Positions 18,870-26,761 of a stretch of DNA of 64,000 bases are shown here, in pieces (positions within the stretch are counted from its first letter, which is position 1; every line of letters begins with the position of its first letter). The DNA is from Candidatus Anaeroferrophillus wilburensis. GTDB lineage: Bacteria > Desulfobacterota > Anaeroferrophillalia > Anaeroferrophillales > Anaeroferrophillaceae. The translations under genes and the position numbers were made by a program. The stretch spans positions 40,736 through 104,735 of the forward strand of contig JAFGSY010000025.1 in the NCBI GenBank assembly GCA_016934315.1, given 5' to 3'. The notes beneath the pieces are model-generated. The model saw only the letters and a list, made by a program, of their open reading frames with translations, searched no databases and had not been told where the DNA came from.

Positions 18870-18980
18870 ACGATAACCGAACCTTTTTAATTATTTTTGT
18901 CCAAACTACAAAAGAAAAACATAAATGTCAAGGATAAAAATATGCTTTTCATAACCTCTCGCAATCACAAACCATAATCG

Positions 18981-19748
18981 TTACGATCGGTTCAGCTCGT
19001 ATAAATACAATAATCCGTCAAGGGTCAACAATTCATCCACCTGATCAATGGTAGCTGTTTCCCTGGCAATCAAAGGAGCCAAACCACCGGTGGCAATCAC
19101 CAGCGGCTCGGTTTGCAATTCATGGGAAATTCGACTTACCAGTCCCTCCACCAGCGACAGATAACCATAGACAATACCTGACTGCATGCTGTGCACCGTG
19201 TTTTTGCCCACCACCTCCCGCGGGCGAATCATCTCCACCCGCGGCAATTTTGAAGCCCGCTGGAATAATGCTTCAATGGAAATCTGCAAACCGGGAGCAA
19301 TGATACCGCCAAGGTATTCACCCTTGGCAGAAACACAGTCAAAAGTAGTGGCCGTACCAAAATCTATCACCACCAGCGACTGTTTGTGCTGCTGATAGGC
19401 AGCCACGGCATTGACAATCCGATCAGCACCGATCTCCCGGGGGTTATCCAGCATGATCGGCATGCCGGTCTTGATTCCCGGTCCCACCACCAGCGGTTTT
19501 AGATGCAGATATTTTTTGGCCATACTGACCATCAGATCCAGCATGGGCGGCACGACACAAGCAAGACTCATCCCCCTGATCTCTGATGAATTGATGGAAC
19601 TGTATGAAAAAAGGTTATTAAACAGGATGCCGTATTCATCCTCGGTACGGGAAAAATTGGTTGCCACCCGCCAGCTGCGGATCAGCTGCCGATCCCGGAA
19701 CAAACCGAGGACCGTATTGGTATTGCCCACATCAACAACAAGAATCAT
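18981..19748 (-). CDS. coaX: Type III pantothenate kinase
   Basis: 255 residues, normal length. The start MILVVDVGNTNTVLGLF is the type III (CoaX, ASKHA fold) phosphate-1 motif. Further conserved pieces are DNPREIGADRIVNAVAA and VVIDFGTATTFDCV, with GGIIAPGLQIS. It phosphorylates pantothenate, the first step of CoA synthesis, and this type is not feedback-inhibited by CoA. It begins 5 bases after the birA stop, indicating a birA-coaX operon, a common bacterial pairing. Confidence 0.96.
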   Translation of the reverse strand: MILVVDVGNTNTVLGLFRDRQLIRSWRVATNFSRTEDEYGILFNNLFSYSSINSSEIRGMSLACVVPPMLDLMVSMAKKYLHLKPLVVGPGIKTGMPIMLDNPREIGADRIVNAVAAYQQHKQSLVVIDFGTATTFDCVSAKGEYLGGIIAPGLQISIEALFQRASKLPRVEMIRPREVVGKNTVHSMQSGIVYGYLSLVEGLVSRISHELQTEPLVIATGGLAPLIARETATIDQVDELLTLDGLLYLYELNRS

Positions 19749-19753
19749 CTTCT

Positions 19754-20521
19754 CTACTCACCTTTCTTCATATGATCCATTGCTACAATTGTTGCCTCAC
19801 CAGCCGCCACCTGTCGGCAGCAACCATGATCATCAGTAACGAGCAGGCAACCCTGCGCATCAATTCCTTCCGCAGTTCCCTCAATGATGGCACCACCAAC
19901 ATCGACTGCAACCCGTTTGCCGGTCAGATAACAATGGCTGGCAAGATAGTGGTGGAGCTGCCCGGAAAATCCGCCATGAACATAGCGTCCATACCAGACA
20001 TCCACCTGGCGCAACAGGTTCTCCAGAACACTGACCAGCGAAAACTGCCTTCCCGCCGCCTGGCGCATGGAGGTAACCGTTGGTTGCAAGGGTTCAGGAA
20101 AATCATTCCTTTCACAATTGACATTAAGACCGATGCCGACAACAACAAAATCAACCGCAGAACCCCTGATGCTGGCTTCCGCCAGGATACCGGCCATTTT
20201 TTGCCGGCCACAGTAGATGTCATTAGGCCATTTCAGCCATAAGTCCGCAACATCGTCCTGAAGACTGGAAAGCACCCCGCCGGCCGCCACCAACGACAAC
20301 AGGGGCACTTTATCAGCCGGCAGTGGGGGACGTAAAACCAGGGAAAAAGCCAAGTTGGTATCAGGAGGGGAAATCCACCAACGCCCCCGGCGCCCCCGAC
20401 CGCCGGTCTGCTGATCGGCCACCACCACGAGACCATGCTCCGCCCCCTGAACGGCCTGCTGCCAGGCGTAGCTGTTGGTGGAATCAACCGTTGGCAGATG
20501 AATTCTCCGGCAACCAATCAT
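19754..20521 (-). CDS. birA: Biotin-[acetyl-CoA-carboxylase] ligase, group I (no DNA-binding domain)
   Basis: 255 residues. The catalytic biotin-protein-ligase domain shows the GRGRRGRWW adenylate-binding loop, LKWPNDIYC and GIGLNVN, and a short C-terminal domain follows. There is no N-terminal winged helix, so it should ligate biotin to carboxyl-carrier protein without acting as the biotin repressor. Its start codon lies inside the left edge of a family B repeat, so that repeat forms its 5' untranslated region. It is co-transcribed with coaX. Confidence 0.94.
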   Translation of the reverse strand: MIGCRRIHLPTVDSTNSYAWQQAVQGAEHGLVVVADQQTGGRGRRGRWWISPPDTNLAFSLVLRPPLPADKVPLLSLVAAGGVLSSLQDDVADLWLKWPNDIYCGRQKMAGILAEASIRGSAVDFVVVGIGLNVNCERNDFPEPLQPTVTSMRQAAGRQFSLVSVLENLLRQVDVWYGRYVHGGFSGQLHHYLASHCYLTGKRVAVDVGGAIIEGTAEGIDAQGCLLVTDDHGCCRQVAAGEATIVAMDHMKKGE

Positions 20522-20692
20522 GATAAACTCGTAACAACTGGCAAAAAACTTTGAAAACCGGATGGCACAGTAACAGCTCCATATTTGAGGTAAGCAAAAC
20601 CTGAGGAATGAGGCATACAGAAGGTACGCCGCAGTGACGAAGGTTGCAGCTTAACGAAGAAGATGGAGTTGTTACGAAGCCATCAATCATTC
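20518..20692. repeat. Family B intergenic repeat, copy 2
   Basis: It fills the gap between birA (start at 20521) and nadC and overlaps the birA start codon. It shares with copy 1 ATCATGATRAACT at the edge, TTGAAAACCGGATGGCAC, GAGGNATACAGAAG, ACGCCGCA and GAAGAAGATGGAGTTGTTAC. The main stem is GTAACAGCTCCAT (20570-20582) with ATGGAGTTGTTAC (20663-20675), 13 bp with one G-U. A further GTAACAACT at 20531 could pair alternatively, allowing two folds. Confidence 0.75.
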
Positions 20693-20762
20693 CCGGACCG
20701 ACCGGCACAGCCCCGGTCTCATTCCTGGCTGAATACCGTCCATGATGGAAAAGGATCCGTCT

Positions 20763-21611
20763 TCAGCCATGGTCGCAGGAAACAATGTTCATACTGATAT
20801 CGATGGCCCGGGCCGAATGGGTCAATGCACCCACCGAGATAAAATCAACACCGGTGGCAGCCACCGGAGCTATTGTGTCCAGGGTGATGCCCCCCGAGGC
20901 TTCCAGCAATACTCCGGGGTAGGACTGCCGGGTGCTGTCGACTGCCTGTTGCATCAATTCGACCGCCATATTGTCAAGCAGAATAATCTCCGCCCCGGCC
21001 CGGCACGCCTCCTCCAGTTGTTCCAGATTCTCAACCTCAACCTCGACCCGCAACGTGTGTGGAGCAAGCCGGCGGGCCTGCTGCACCGCCTTGGTGATGG
21101 AACCGGCCGCCTTGATGTGATTATCCTTAATCATAATCCCGTCAAAAAGGCCCATCCGGTGATTTTTGCCACCCCCCACCTGAACAGCATATTTCTCCAA
21201 CGTCCGCCAGCCGGGGGTGGTCTTGCGAGTATCGACAACCGCAGCGTGAAACTCGGCAATCCGGTCGACATACTGCCGGGTGAGGGTGGCGATGCCGCTT
21301 AAATGCTGGAAAAAATTGAGCGCCACCCGCTCGCCCATCAGCAGGGAAGCACTGCAACCGGTTACTCGGGCAACATCGGTTCCCCTATCAACCGGATCCC
21401 CTTCACAAACCAGAAAGTCAATCTTCAGGGAAGCATCAAGGGTGCGATACACCAACGCCATCATTTCCAACCCGGCAACCACCGCGTTCTCCTTGAAGGT
21501 CAGCGTTGCGGTTGCTGTTGAACCGGCCGGAACAGTGGTCAAAGTCGTCATATCGCCGCTGCCGAGATCTTCTGCCAGGGCCAATTTTATCAGCTGCTCG
21601 GTGGTAAACAT
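20763..21611 (-). CDS. nadC: Nicotinate-nucleotide pyrophosphorylase (quinolinate PRTase)
   Basis: This enzyme converts quinolinate and PRPP to nicotinate mononucleotide in NAD synthesis. I place the start at the ATG at 21611 (MFTTEQLIKLALAEDLGSGDMT), 4 bases after AAAGGAGG. The frame is open further upstream, but that part is unlike the family. About 282 residues. Motifs: NFFQHLSGIATLTRQYV, DTRKTTPGWRTLEKYAV (catalytic region), GGGKNHRMGLFD, IKDNH and LEASGGI. It is transcribed toward birA, separated from it by a family B element. Confidence 0.95.
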   Translation of the reverse strand: MFTTEQLIKLALAEDLGSGDMTTLTTVPAGSTATATLTFKENAVVAGLEMMALVYRTLDASLKIDFLVCEGDPVDRGTDVARVTGCSASLLMGERVALNFFQHLSGIATLTRQYVDRIAEFHAAVVDTRKTTPGWRTLEKYAVQVGGGKNHRMGLFDGIMIKDNHIKAAGSITKAVQQARRLAPHTLRVEVEVENLEQLEEACRAGAEIILLDNMAVELMQQAVDSTRQSYPGVLLEASGGITLDTIAPVAATGVDFISVGALTHSARAIDISMNIVSCDHG

Positions 21612-21761
21612 CATCCCTCCTTTACTGCTGCGCTCAGTCAACCATGGCGAGCCTCAACCAGCCGTCGGCGGAGCAAAACTTTTCGCTTGCGAAACGGGAT
21701 GCTATATACCATAATGCCGTTTCAAACTCAAGAAACCATTGCGCTCAAAGGAGGACAGAGA

Positions 21762-23183
21762 ATGGCGACCACCATCACCTTCGGGACGTCAGGCTGGCGG
21801 GCAATCATGAATGAAGATTTCACTTTTGCCAATGCCAAAATCTGCGCCCAGGCAATCGCTGACTATCTGCACCGGGAAAAACTCGCCGACCGGGGCATTG
21901 TCATCGGCTACGACAGCCGTTTCATGGGTGAGGATTTTGCCGCCCAGTGCGCCATGGTGATGGCCGCCAACCAGATTACCGCCCATCTCTGTCTGCGGGA
22001 GACTCCGACCCCGGTCATCGCCTGGGAGATCATCAGCAAACAGCGGGCCGGCGGCATCAACATCACCGCCAGCCACAACCCGCCCAGCTACAACGGCATC
22101 AAATTCTCCCCCGCCTGGGGCGGCCCGGCGCTGCCGGAAACCACTTTGTGGATCGCCAGCCGGGCCAATGAGCTGATGAAGAGCGGCAGCTACCGCCAGG
22201 AATCCCTGGCCGAAGCCAAAAAAACCGGCAAACTCGTTGATTGTCGCCCGGAAACGGGCTATTTGGACGCACTTAGACAAAAAATTGACCTGGAAACCAT
22301 CGGCAGAGCCGGCCTGAAGATCGCCATTGATCCCATGTACGGCACCGCCCGGGGCTATCTCGACAGCATCCTCAAAGAGTGTACCACCAGTCTTGAAGTA
22401 CTCCACAATTGGCGGGACCCCTATTTCGGCGGCCGTCCGCCGGAACCCTCGCCCGAAAATATCCCCGAGCTGATGGACCTGGTAAAAAAAGGAGCCTACG
22501 ACCTTGGTTTGGCCACTGACGGCGACGCCGACCGCTTCGGGATTGTTGATGCCGGGGGAGAATTCATTGATGCCAACACGTTCCTGGCGTTGGCGGCTGA
22601 CTACCTGTTGGCCGATCGGAAGTGGGAAGGCGGTCTGGCCCGCTCGGTTGCCACCACTCACCTGCTGGACCGGGTTGCCCGCCACCATCAGCGGCAACTG
22701 CATGAAACCGCCGTCGGCTTCAAATTTATCGGCGAACTGATCACCAAAGATGCACTGGTCATCGGGGGAGAGGAAAGTGCCGGCTTGAGCATCAAGGGCC
22801 ACGTACCGGAAAAAGACGGCATTCTTGCCTGCCTGCTGGCGGCGGAAATGGTGGCCAAACGGGGTATATCGCTGGCCGCCCAGCGGCAGGACCTGTTTGC
22901 CAGGATCGGCCCCCTCTACACCAGGCGGGTCAACATCAAACTGACCGAAGAGGTAAACCGGAAGATCAGGGAAACGCTGACCCAACCAGTCAGCACCGTC
23001 GGCAACCTGAAAGTCGAGGAAACGATCACCATTGACGGCACCAAATATCTGTTTTCCGATGACCGCTGGCTGCTGATCCGCCTGTCGGGCACCGAACCGG
23101 TTGCCCGACTCTATGCCGAAGCACCAACCCATGAGCAGCTTGACGAACTGGTCCGGGAGGGTACGGCATATTTTTTCAGCTGA
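21762..23183 (+). CDS. Phosphoglucomutase/phosphomannomutase family protein
   Basis: 473 residues from the ATG at 21762, which follows AAAGGAGGACAGAGA; upstream in-frame ATGs are not supported. The alpha-D-phosphohexomutase signature is complete. The protein starts ITFGTSGWRAIM, the active-site serine loop is TASHNPPSYNGIKF, the metal loop is DGDADRFG, the sugar-binding loop is GGEESAGLS, and the phosphate-binding loop is RLSGTEPVARLY. It interconverts hexose 1- and 6-phosphates for glycogen or envelope sugars. Substrate preference cannot be assigned. A family A element begins 75 bases after the stop. Confidence 0.92.
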   Translation: MATTITFGTSGWRAIMNEDFTFANAKICAQAIADYLHREKLADRGIVIGYDSRFMGEDFAAQCAMVMAANQITAHLCLRETPTPVIAWEIISKQRAGGINITASHNPPSYNGIKFSPAWGGPALPETTLWIASRANELMKSGSYRQESLAEAKKTGKLVDCRPETGYLDALRQKIDLETIGRAGLKIAIDPMYGTARGYLDSILKECTTSLEVLHNWRDPYFGGRPPEPSPENIPELMDLVKKGAYDLGLATDGDADRFGIVDAGGEFIDANTFLALAADYLLADRKWEGGLARSVATTHLLDRVARHHQRQLHETAVGFKFIGELITKDALVIGGEESAGLSIKGHVPEKDGILACLLAAEMVAKRGISLAAQRQDLFARIGPLYTRRVNIKLTEEVNRKIRETLTQPVSTVGNLKVEETITIDGTKYLFSDDRWLLIRLSGTEPVARLYAEAPTHEQLDELVREGTAYFFS

Positions 23184-23257
23184 TCCAGGCAGCGGTCAGT
23201 GATGATCAAAAAACATAAGGAAAAGTATGAACTGATATCCTCAGTTGCCCGATGAGC

Positions 23258-23384
23258 GTACCAGCACAGTAGTTCGCGCTCATTCTCGCCGGACCTCATG
23301 TCCGGCTCCGAGGTGTCCGCCGCGAATCACCATCCGGGTGATTCGTCCGACGGCCAAAACCGCTTTGAACCACTGTGCTGGTAC
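23258..23384 (+). repeat. Family A structured intergenic element, copy 1
   Basis: 127 bases bounded by a perfect 13-bp inverted repeat, GTACCAGCACAGT (23258-23270) and ACTGTGCTGGTAC (23372-23384). With one mismatch the stem extends to GTTC/GAAC. The core carries hairpin GCCGGAC-CTCAT-GTCCGGC and hairpin AATCACC-ATCCG-GGTGATT, with conserved joints GCTCATTCTCGCCGG and GGCCAAAACCGC. The core matches, in opposite orientation, the element at 24672-24809, but the outer stem sequence does not. It lies between the phosphohexomutase and the aminotransferase. No protein is encoded. Confidence 0.85.
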
Positions 23385-23443
23385 ACTCGGGAAATCCCAA
23401 GGCAGTTTTGCAAAACCATAACCCAACAACCAAAAAAGAGACG

Positions 23444-24607
23444 ATGGACTATCAATCATATCCCCGCTCCCGCAAGGCGATGGCCATGAAACCCTTTCTG
23501 GCCATGGACGTCCTTGAACGGGCCCAGGAACTGGAACGCCAAGGCCGATCAATCATCCACCTGGAGGTGGGCGAACCGGACTTTCCCACCCCCGAGCCAG
23601 TCAAAAAAACTGCCCTCGAGGCCCTCAGCCAGGATAAAACCCACTACACCCACAGCATGGGCATCCTGGGGCTGCGGCAGGCAATTGTCGACCACTATCA
23701 GCGCCGCTACGGGGTTGTCTGCAGTCCCGATCAGGTGCTGGTAACCTCGGGAACCTCACCGGCCTTACTCATGTCCTGCGCCGCCCTGCTCAATCCCGGC
23801 AACCGGATGATCATAACCAACCCCGGTTATGCCTGCTACGCCAATTTCATCTCCTTTTGCGACGGCATTCCCGATCTGGTGGATGTCCATGAAGATGACG
23901 GCTTCCAGTATGACCTTGAGACGGTGAAATCACGACTCAGTCCCACCACCAGCGGCATCCTGATCAACTCACCGGCTAACCCCACCGGCACCCTGCTCTC
24001 CGCTGAGAGGATGCAGCAGATAGCCGACCTGGGGATTCCGGTGATCTCCGATGAGATCTACCACGGCCTTGAATACGAGGGCAAAACCCACTCCATCCTG
24101 GAATTCACCGACAACGCCTTTGTCCTCAATGGCTTTTCCAAACTCTACGCCATGACCGGCTGGCGCCTGGGCTACCTCATTGCCCCGAAAGCCTACATCC
24201 GTACCCTGCAGACCATGCAGCAGAACTTCTTCATCGCCGCCAGCCATTTCGGCCAGGAAGCGGCGATTACCGCCCTCGAATCGGCAGAGGTACAGCAGGC
24301 AGTCACCGACATGAAAACCACCTATGACCAGCGGCGCCGCTACATGATCGAACGGGTGCGCACCATGGGCCTGGGCATCAAAACCGAGCCCACCGGTGCC
24401 TTTTACGTCTTTGCCAATGCCAAGGCGTACTGCACCTCATCCTATGACTTTGCTTTTGAGATTCTGGAAAAAGCCGGCGTCGGGGTGACCCCGGGGATTG
24501 ACTTCGGTAGCAGCGGTGAAGGCTTTATCCGCTTCACCTATGCCAACTCGATGGAGAATATCAAGGAAGGCATGGACCGACTGGAAAAATTCTTGGCTGA
24601 TCGTTAA
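23444..24607 (+). CDS. Class I/II pyridoxal-phosphate aminotransferase (AspC-like)
   Basis: 387 residues from the ATG at 23444 (MDYQSYPRSRKAMAMKPFLA); an earlier in-frame start would read through the family A element. Fold-type I PLP enzyme: LEVGEPDFPTPEPV N-terminal substrate motif, NSPANPTGTL, ISDEIYHGLEYEG with the PLP Asp/Tyr, and the Schiff-base lysine in NGFSKLYAMTGWRLGY. The C-terminal arginine region is GEGFIRFTYANS. It belongs to the aspartate/aromatic subfamily I-gamma-like group. The exact amino donor is not determinable. The gene is isolated, bracketed by the two family A elements. Confidence 0.9.
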   Translation: MDYQSYPRSRKAMAMKPFLAMDVLERAQELERQGRSIIHLEVGEPDFPTPEPVKKTALEALSQDKTHYTHSMGILGLRQAIVDHYQRRYGVVCSPDQVLVTSGTSPALLMSCAALLNPGNRMIITNPGYACYANFISFCDGIPDLVDVHEDDGFQYDLETVKSRLSPTTSGILINSPANPTGTLLSAERMQQIADLGIPVISDEIYHGLEYEGKTHSILEFTDNAFVLNGFSKLYAMTGWRLGYLIAPKAYIRTLQTMQQNFFIAASHFGQEAAITALESAEVQQAVTDMKTTYDQRRRYMIERVRTMGLGIKTEPTGAFYVFANAKAYCTSSYDFAFEILEKAGVGVTPGIDFGSSGEGFIRFTYANSMENIKEGMDRLEKFLADR

Positions 24608-24671
24608 CGAACCATATTCACCACCAAAACACAGAGTTTAAACTCAACACATATTGGGTTAATTCTGGGCA

Positions 24672-24809
24672 GGATAGTTGTCGGGATGAGGTTCTGAGCG
24701 GTTTTGGCCGCCGGACGAATCACCTGGATGGTGATTTGCAGCGGACGCCTCGGAGCCGGCCACAGATGGCCGGCGAGAATGAGCGGGAACTTCATCCCAA
24801 CAGCTATCC
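24672..24809 (-). repeat. Family A structured intergenic element, copy 2 (inverted)
   Basis: 138 bases in the opposite orientation to copy 1. Its outer stem runs 24672-24694 with 24787-24809, begins GGATAG and has 20 of 23 Watson-Crick positions. It is unrelated in sequence to copy 1 except for the inner GTTC/GAAC. The core keeps GCTCATTCTCGCCGG, then GCCGGCCA-TCTG-TGGCCGGC in place of the copy 1 hairpin, with a compensating change. AATCACC-ATCCA-GGTGATT and GGCCAAAACCGC follow. It lies 64 bases after the aminotransferase stop. Confidence 0.85.
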
Positions 24810-24880
24810 GTCGTTCGGCTCAAAAAGAATTGCCAATTTTTCCTCTCTGCGCTCTTTGTGTCTCTGCAGTGCAAAAATCC

Positions 24881-26611
24881 CTACTGCATTCGCCCTTTTG
24901 CCGGCAGGGGAAAAGCCAGCAGGTAGCTGTCGCCGGTTGTCTTCAACAGGTCCTCCCCGCGCTTCACCAGCATACAGAAGAGCTCCTGCCCCACAACATG
25001 CATCCCCTGCAGGGGACCGTCGAGCTTCCCGGTCAGGGGTCGCAGGACGAAACCGGAACCGGCATGCCTGACCAGCTGCACCGACCCCTTATTGAGAAAA
25101 CCATAGTCACCGACGCTGGTGGACATTGACGAGGAGTTTTGTACCGCCAGCAGCTCCTTTTTGCCGTCACCGTCAAGGTCATAGGCCTGCAAGGGAACCG
25201 TTATCTGCTTCTTGTCCGTGTAGGATACCTTGGTAGTACCGATCTCCACCTCGACAGTATTCAGTGAGCCGCCAAGCCGATCATCGCTGAGCCACAGCCG
25301 ATTGCTGCCCTGGTAGATCTCCAGGAAATTATGCTCGTTAATAAAGCACAGCTCCCGCCGGCCGTCGCCGTTGATGTCGTCATAGAGTGCCCCCGGCAGG
25401 CGGAAGCCCAGGGGAACCATGAAAGCCTCGACGCTTTCCACCCGCTCCCCCTTCAAGACCAGTCGGTACACCTGGGAGCCGAACACCGTTTCCCCGGCAA
25501 AGGTCTGGCCGAGAAAATGGCCGCCTTCAGCCGTCGAACGGCCGCCGACCATCCCCATGGCAAACGGAATGTTGCTGGCCACAACCTGGAATTTTCCCTC
25601 TCGAAACCCGATAATAAAGGAAGAAAAGCCGTCCTCGGTTTCTTTCAAGGTATTAACTAAAATCTCCTGCTTTTGGTCGCCATCGATATCGGCAAGCTGG
25701 AGATTGATGATCGTCCCCCAACTGTCATAATGGTAGCGGTAGCGGTACTGGAGCCCCTTGTCGGTCAGGGAGTAGACATAGATCTTTTCCGTATCGGTAA
25801 ATACCACATCGGTCAGACGGTCGCCGGTGACCTCCCCCATATCCATGCTTTTGACCACCAGGCTGATCTCCTCCAGCTGCCGATAACGGGAGATCAAGGC
25901 CCGTTCCTGGTCGGCGGTGTTCAGGGCATAGCCCTGGTTCCCGGCCACACCATTGCCTTGTGCCGCTGGAAACCCCGGAGCACTGATGTTCAGAGAGGCA
26001 AGAGGAACGGAGGTCATCAGCTCATAATCAGCATTATAGAGATAATTTGCCTGCCGGTCAGCCACCAGATAGAGATCATAACCGGCACGGGCCATCTCCT
26101 GAGGCCGCTGCAGAAGCGGCCCGTATCCCAGGCCCACGTTGTATTCTTCCCAGACGATGTGGGGCAAGACTCCCTTCAGCCGGGAGTAAAGCACCGTATT
26201 GGTGCCGCTGGCATCGACAAACAACAGCCGCTGTCCGGCGGCCCTTTTCACCTGCTGGCCCCGGAGCAAGCGGATCCCCCGGCAGCCCTTGAGGGGAACG
26301 GTCACCGCATACTGCTCATCAACCCTCACCACTTTCAGCAGCGAGAGCCGCTGCTCCTGCCGGCCGACAACCTGGCCGGTCACCGGATGAACCATGGGCG
26401 GGCCGCTGACCACCACCGAAAACAGGTCGCCGGGCAACACCCCCCTGATGCGACCGCAATCGATCACCACCCCCTGCTGGTCAAGCTGAACAATATAACC
26501 GCCAACCGGTTGCAGACGACGGGATAACTCATCCGCCCCTAACGCCCAAGCACTGCCGGCCAAAAGACTCACAACAGCATAACAAGCCACCAATCGAAAC
26601 AGTCTACTCAT
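24881..26611 (-). CDS. Secreted FG-GAP/VCBS-repeat protein with FlgT/CsgG-like N-terminal region
   Basis: About 576 residues from the ATG at 26611, preceded by GGTGGAG; an earlier in-frame ATG at 26647 is less likely. There is a Sec signal peptide (MSRLFRLVACYAVVSLLAGSAWA). Residues about 30-115 contain GVVIDCGRIRGVLPGDLFSV and a DPxTG-like HPVTGQVVG segment, resembling the FlgT C-terminal/CsgG-type beta domain. The rest has calcium-binding FG-GAP repeats, seen as DIDGDQKQEIL, DINGDGRRELC and DLDGDGKKELL, suggesting a beta-propeller. The likely location is periplasm or cell surface. Function is unknown; adhesion or envelope assembly is a guess. A terminator separates it from the porin gene upstream. 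Confidence 0.7.
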   Translation of the reverse strand: MSRLFRLVACYAVVSLLAGSAWALGADELSRRLQPVGGYIVQLDQQGVVIDCGRIRGVLPGDLFSVVVSGPPMVHPVTGQVVGRQEQRLSLLKVVRVDEQYAVTVPLKGCRGIRLLRGQQVKRAAGQRLLFVDASGTNTVLYSRLKGVLPHIVWEEYNVGLGYGPLLQRPQEMARAGYDLYLVADRQANYLYNADYELMTSVPLASLNISAPGFPAAQGNGVAGNQGYALNTADQERALISRYRQLEEISLVVKSMDMGEVTGDRLTDVVFTDTEKIYVYSLTDKGLQYRYRYHYDSWGTIINLQLADIDGDQKQEILVNTLKETEDGFSSFIIGFREGKFQVVASNIPFAMGMVGGRSTAEGGHFLGQTFAGETVFGSQVYRLVLKGERVESVEAFMVPLGFRLPGALYDDINGDGRRELCFINEHNFLEIYQGSNRLWLSDDRLGGSLNTVEVEIGTTKVSYTDKKQITVPLQAYDLDGDGKKELLAVQNSSSMSTSVGDYGFLNKGSVQLVRHAGSGFVLRPLTGKLDGPLQGMHVVGQELFCMLVKRGEDLLKTTGDSYLLAFPLPAKGRMQ

Positions 26612-26711
26612 CAGCTTTTCTCCACCCTGCCCACTACCTACCATCAAGCGACGGCTGTCTTTTCAGTTTCATTATCACTGCACTACTACCCGGCTTACCA
26701 GAAAAGCAAAA

Positions 26712-26741
26712 AAAAGGGAAGCGCCAATGCGCTTCCCTTTT
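26712..26741 (-). terminator. Strong rho-independent terminator of the porin gene
   Basis: AAAAGGGAAGCGC (26712-26724) and GCGCTTCCCTTTT (26729-26741) form a perfect 13-bp stem with a 4-base loop. On the minus strand it is followed by a run of Ts. It lies 20 bases after the porin stop. Confidence 0.92.
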
Positions 26742-26761
26742 CAAGCAACGTAAGGATTTCC

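Noticed and set aside
20518..20692. Family B copies as integron attC sites
   Set aside because: Left and right arms lack the RYYYAAC/GTTRRRY core triplets, no integrase is present, and the copies do not punctuate an array of small cassettes.
21789..23132. Long open frame antisense to the phosphohexomutase gene
   Set aside because: It mirrors a GC-rich coding frame on the other strand. The sense frame has complete family motifs, while the antisense product has none.
23280..24874. Small similar peptides readable in both family A elements (ending NHHPGDSS-like)
   Set aside because: They arise from translating the same inverted repeat in matching frames. There is no ribosome site, and the sequence is explained by nucleic-acid stems.
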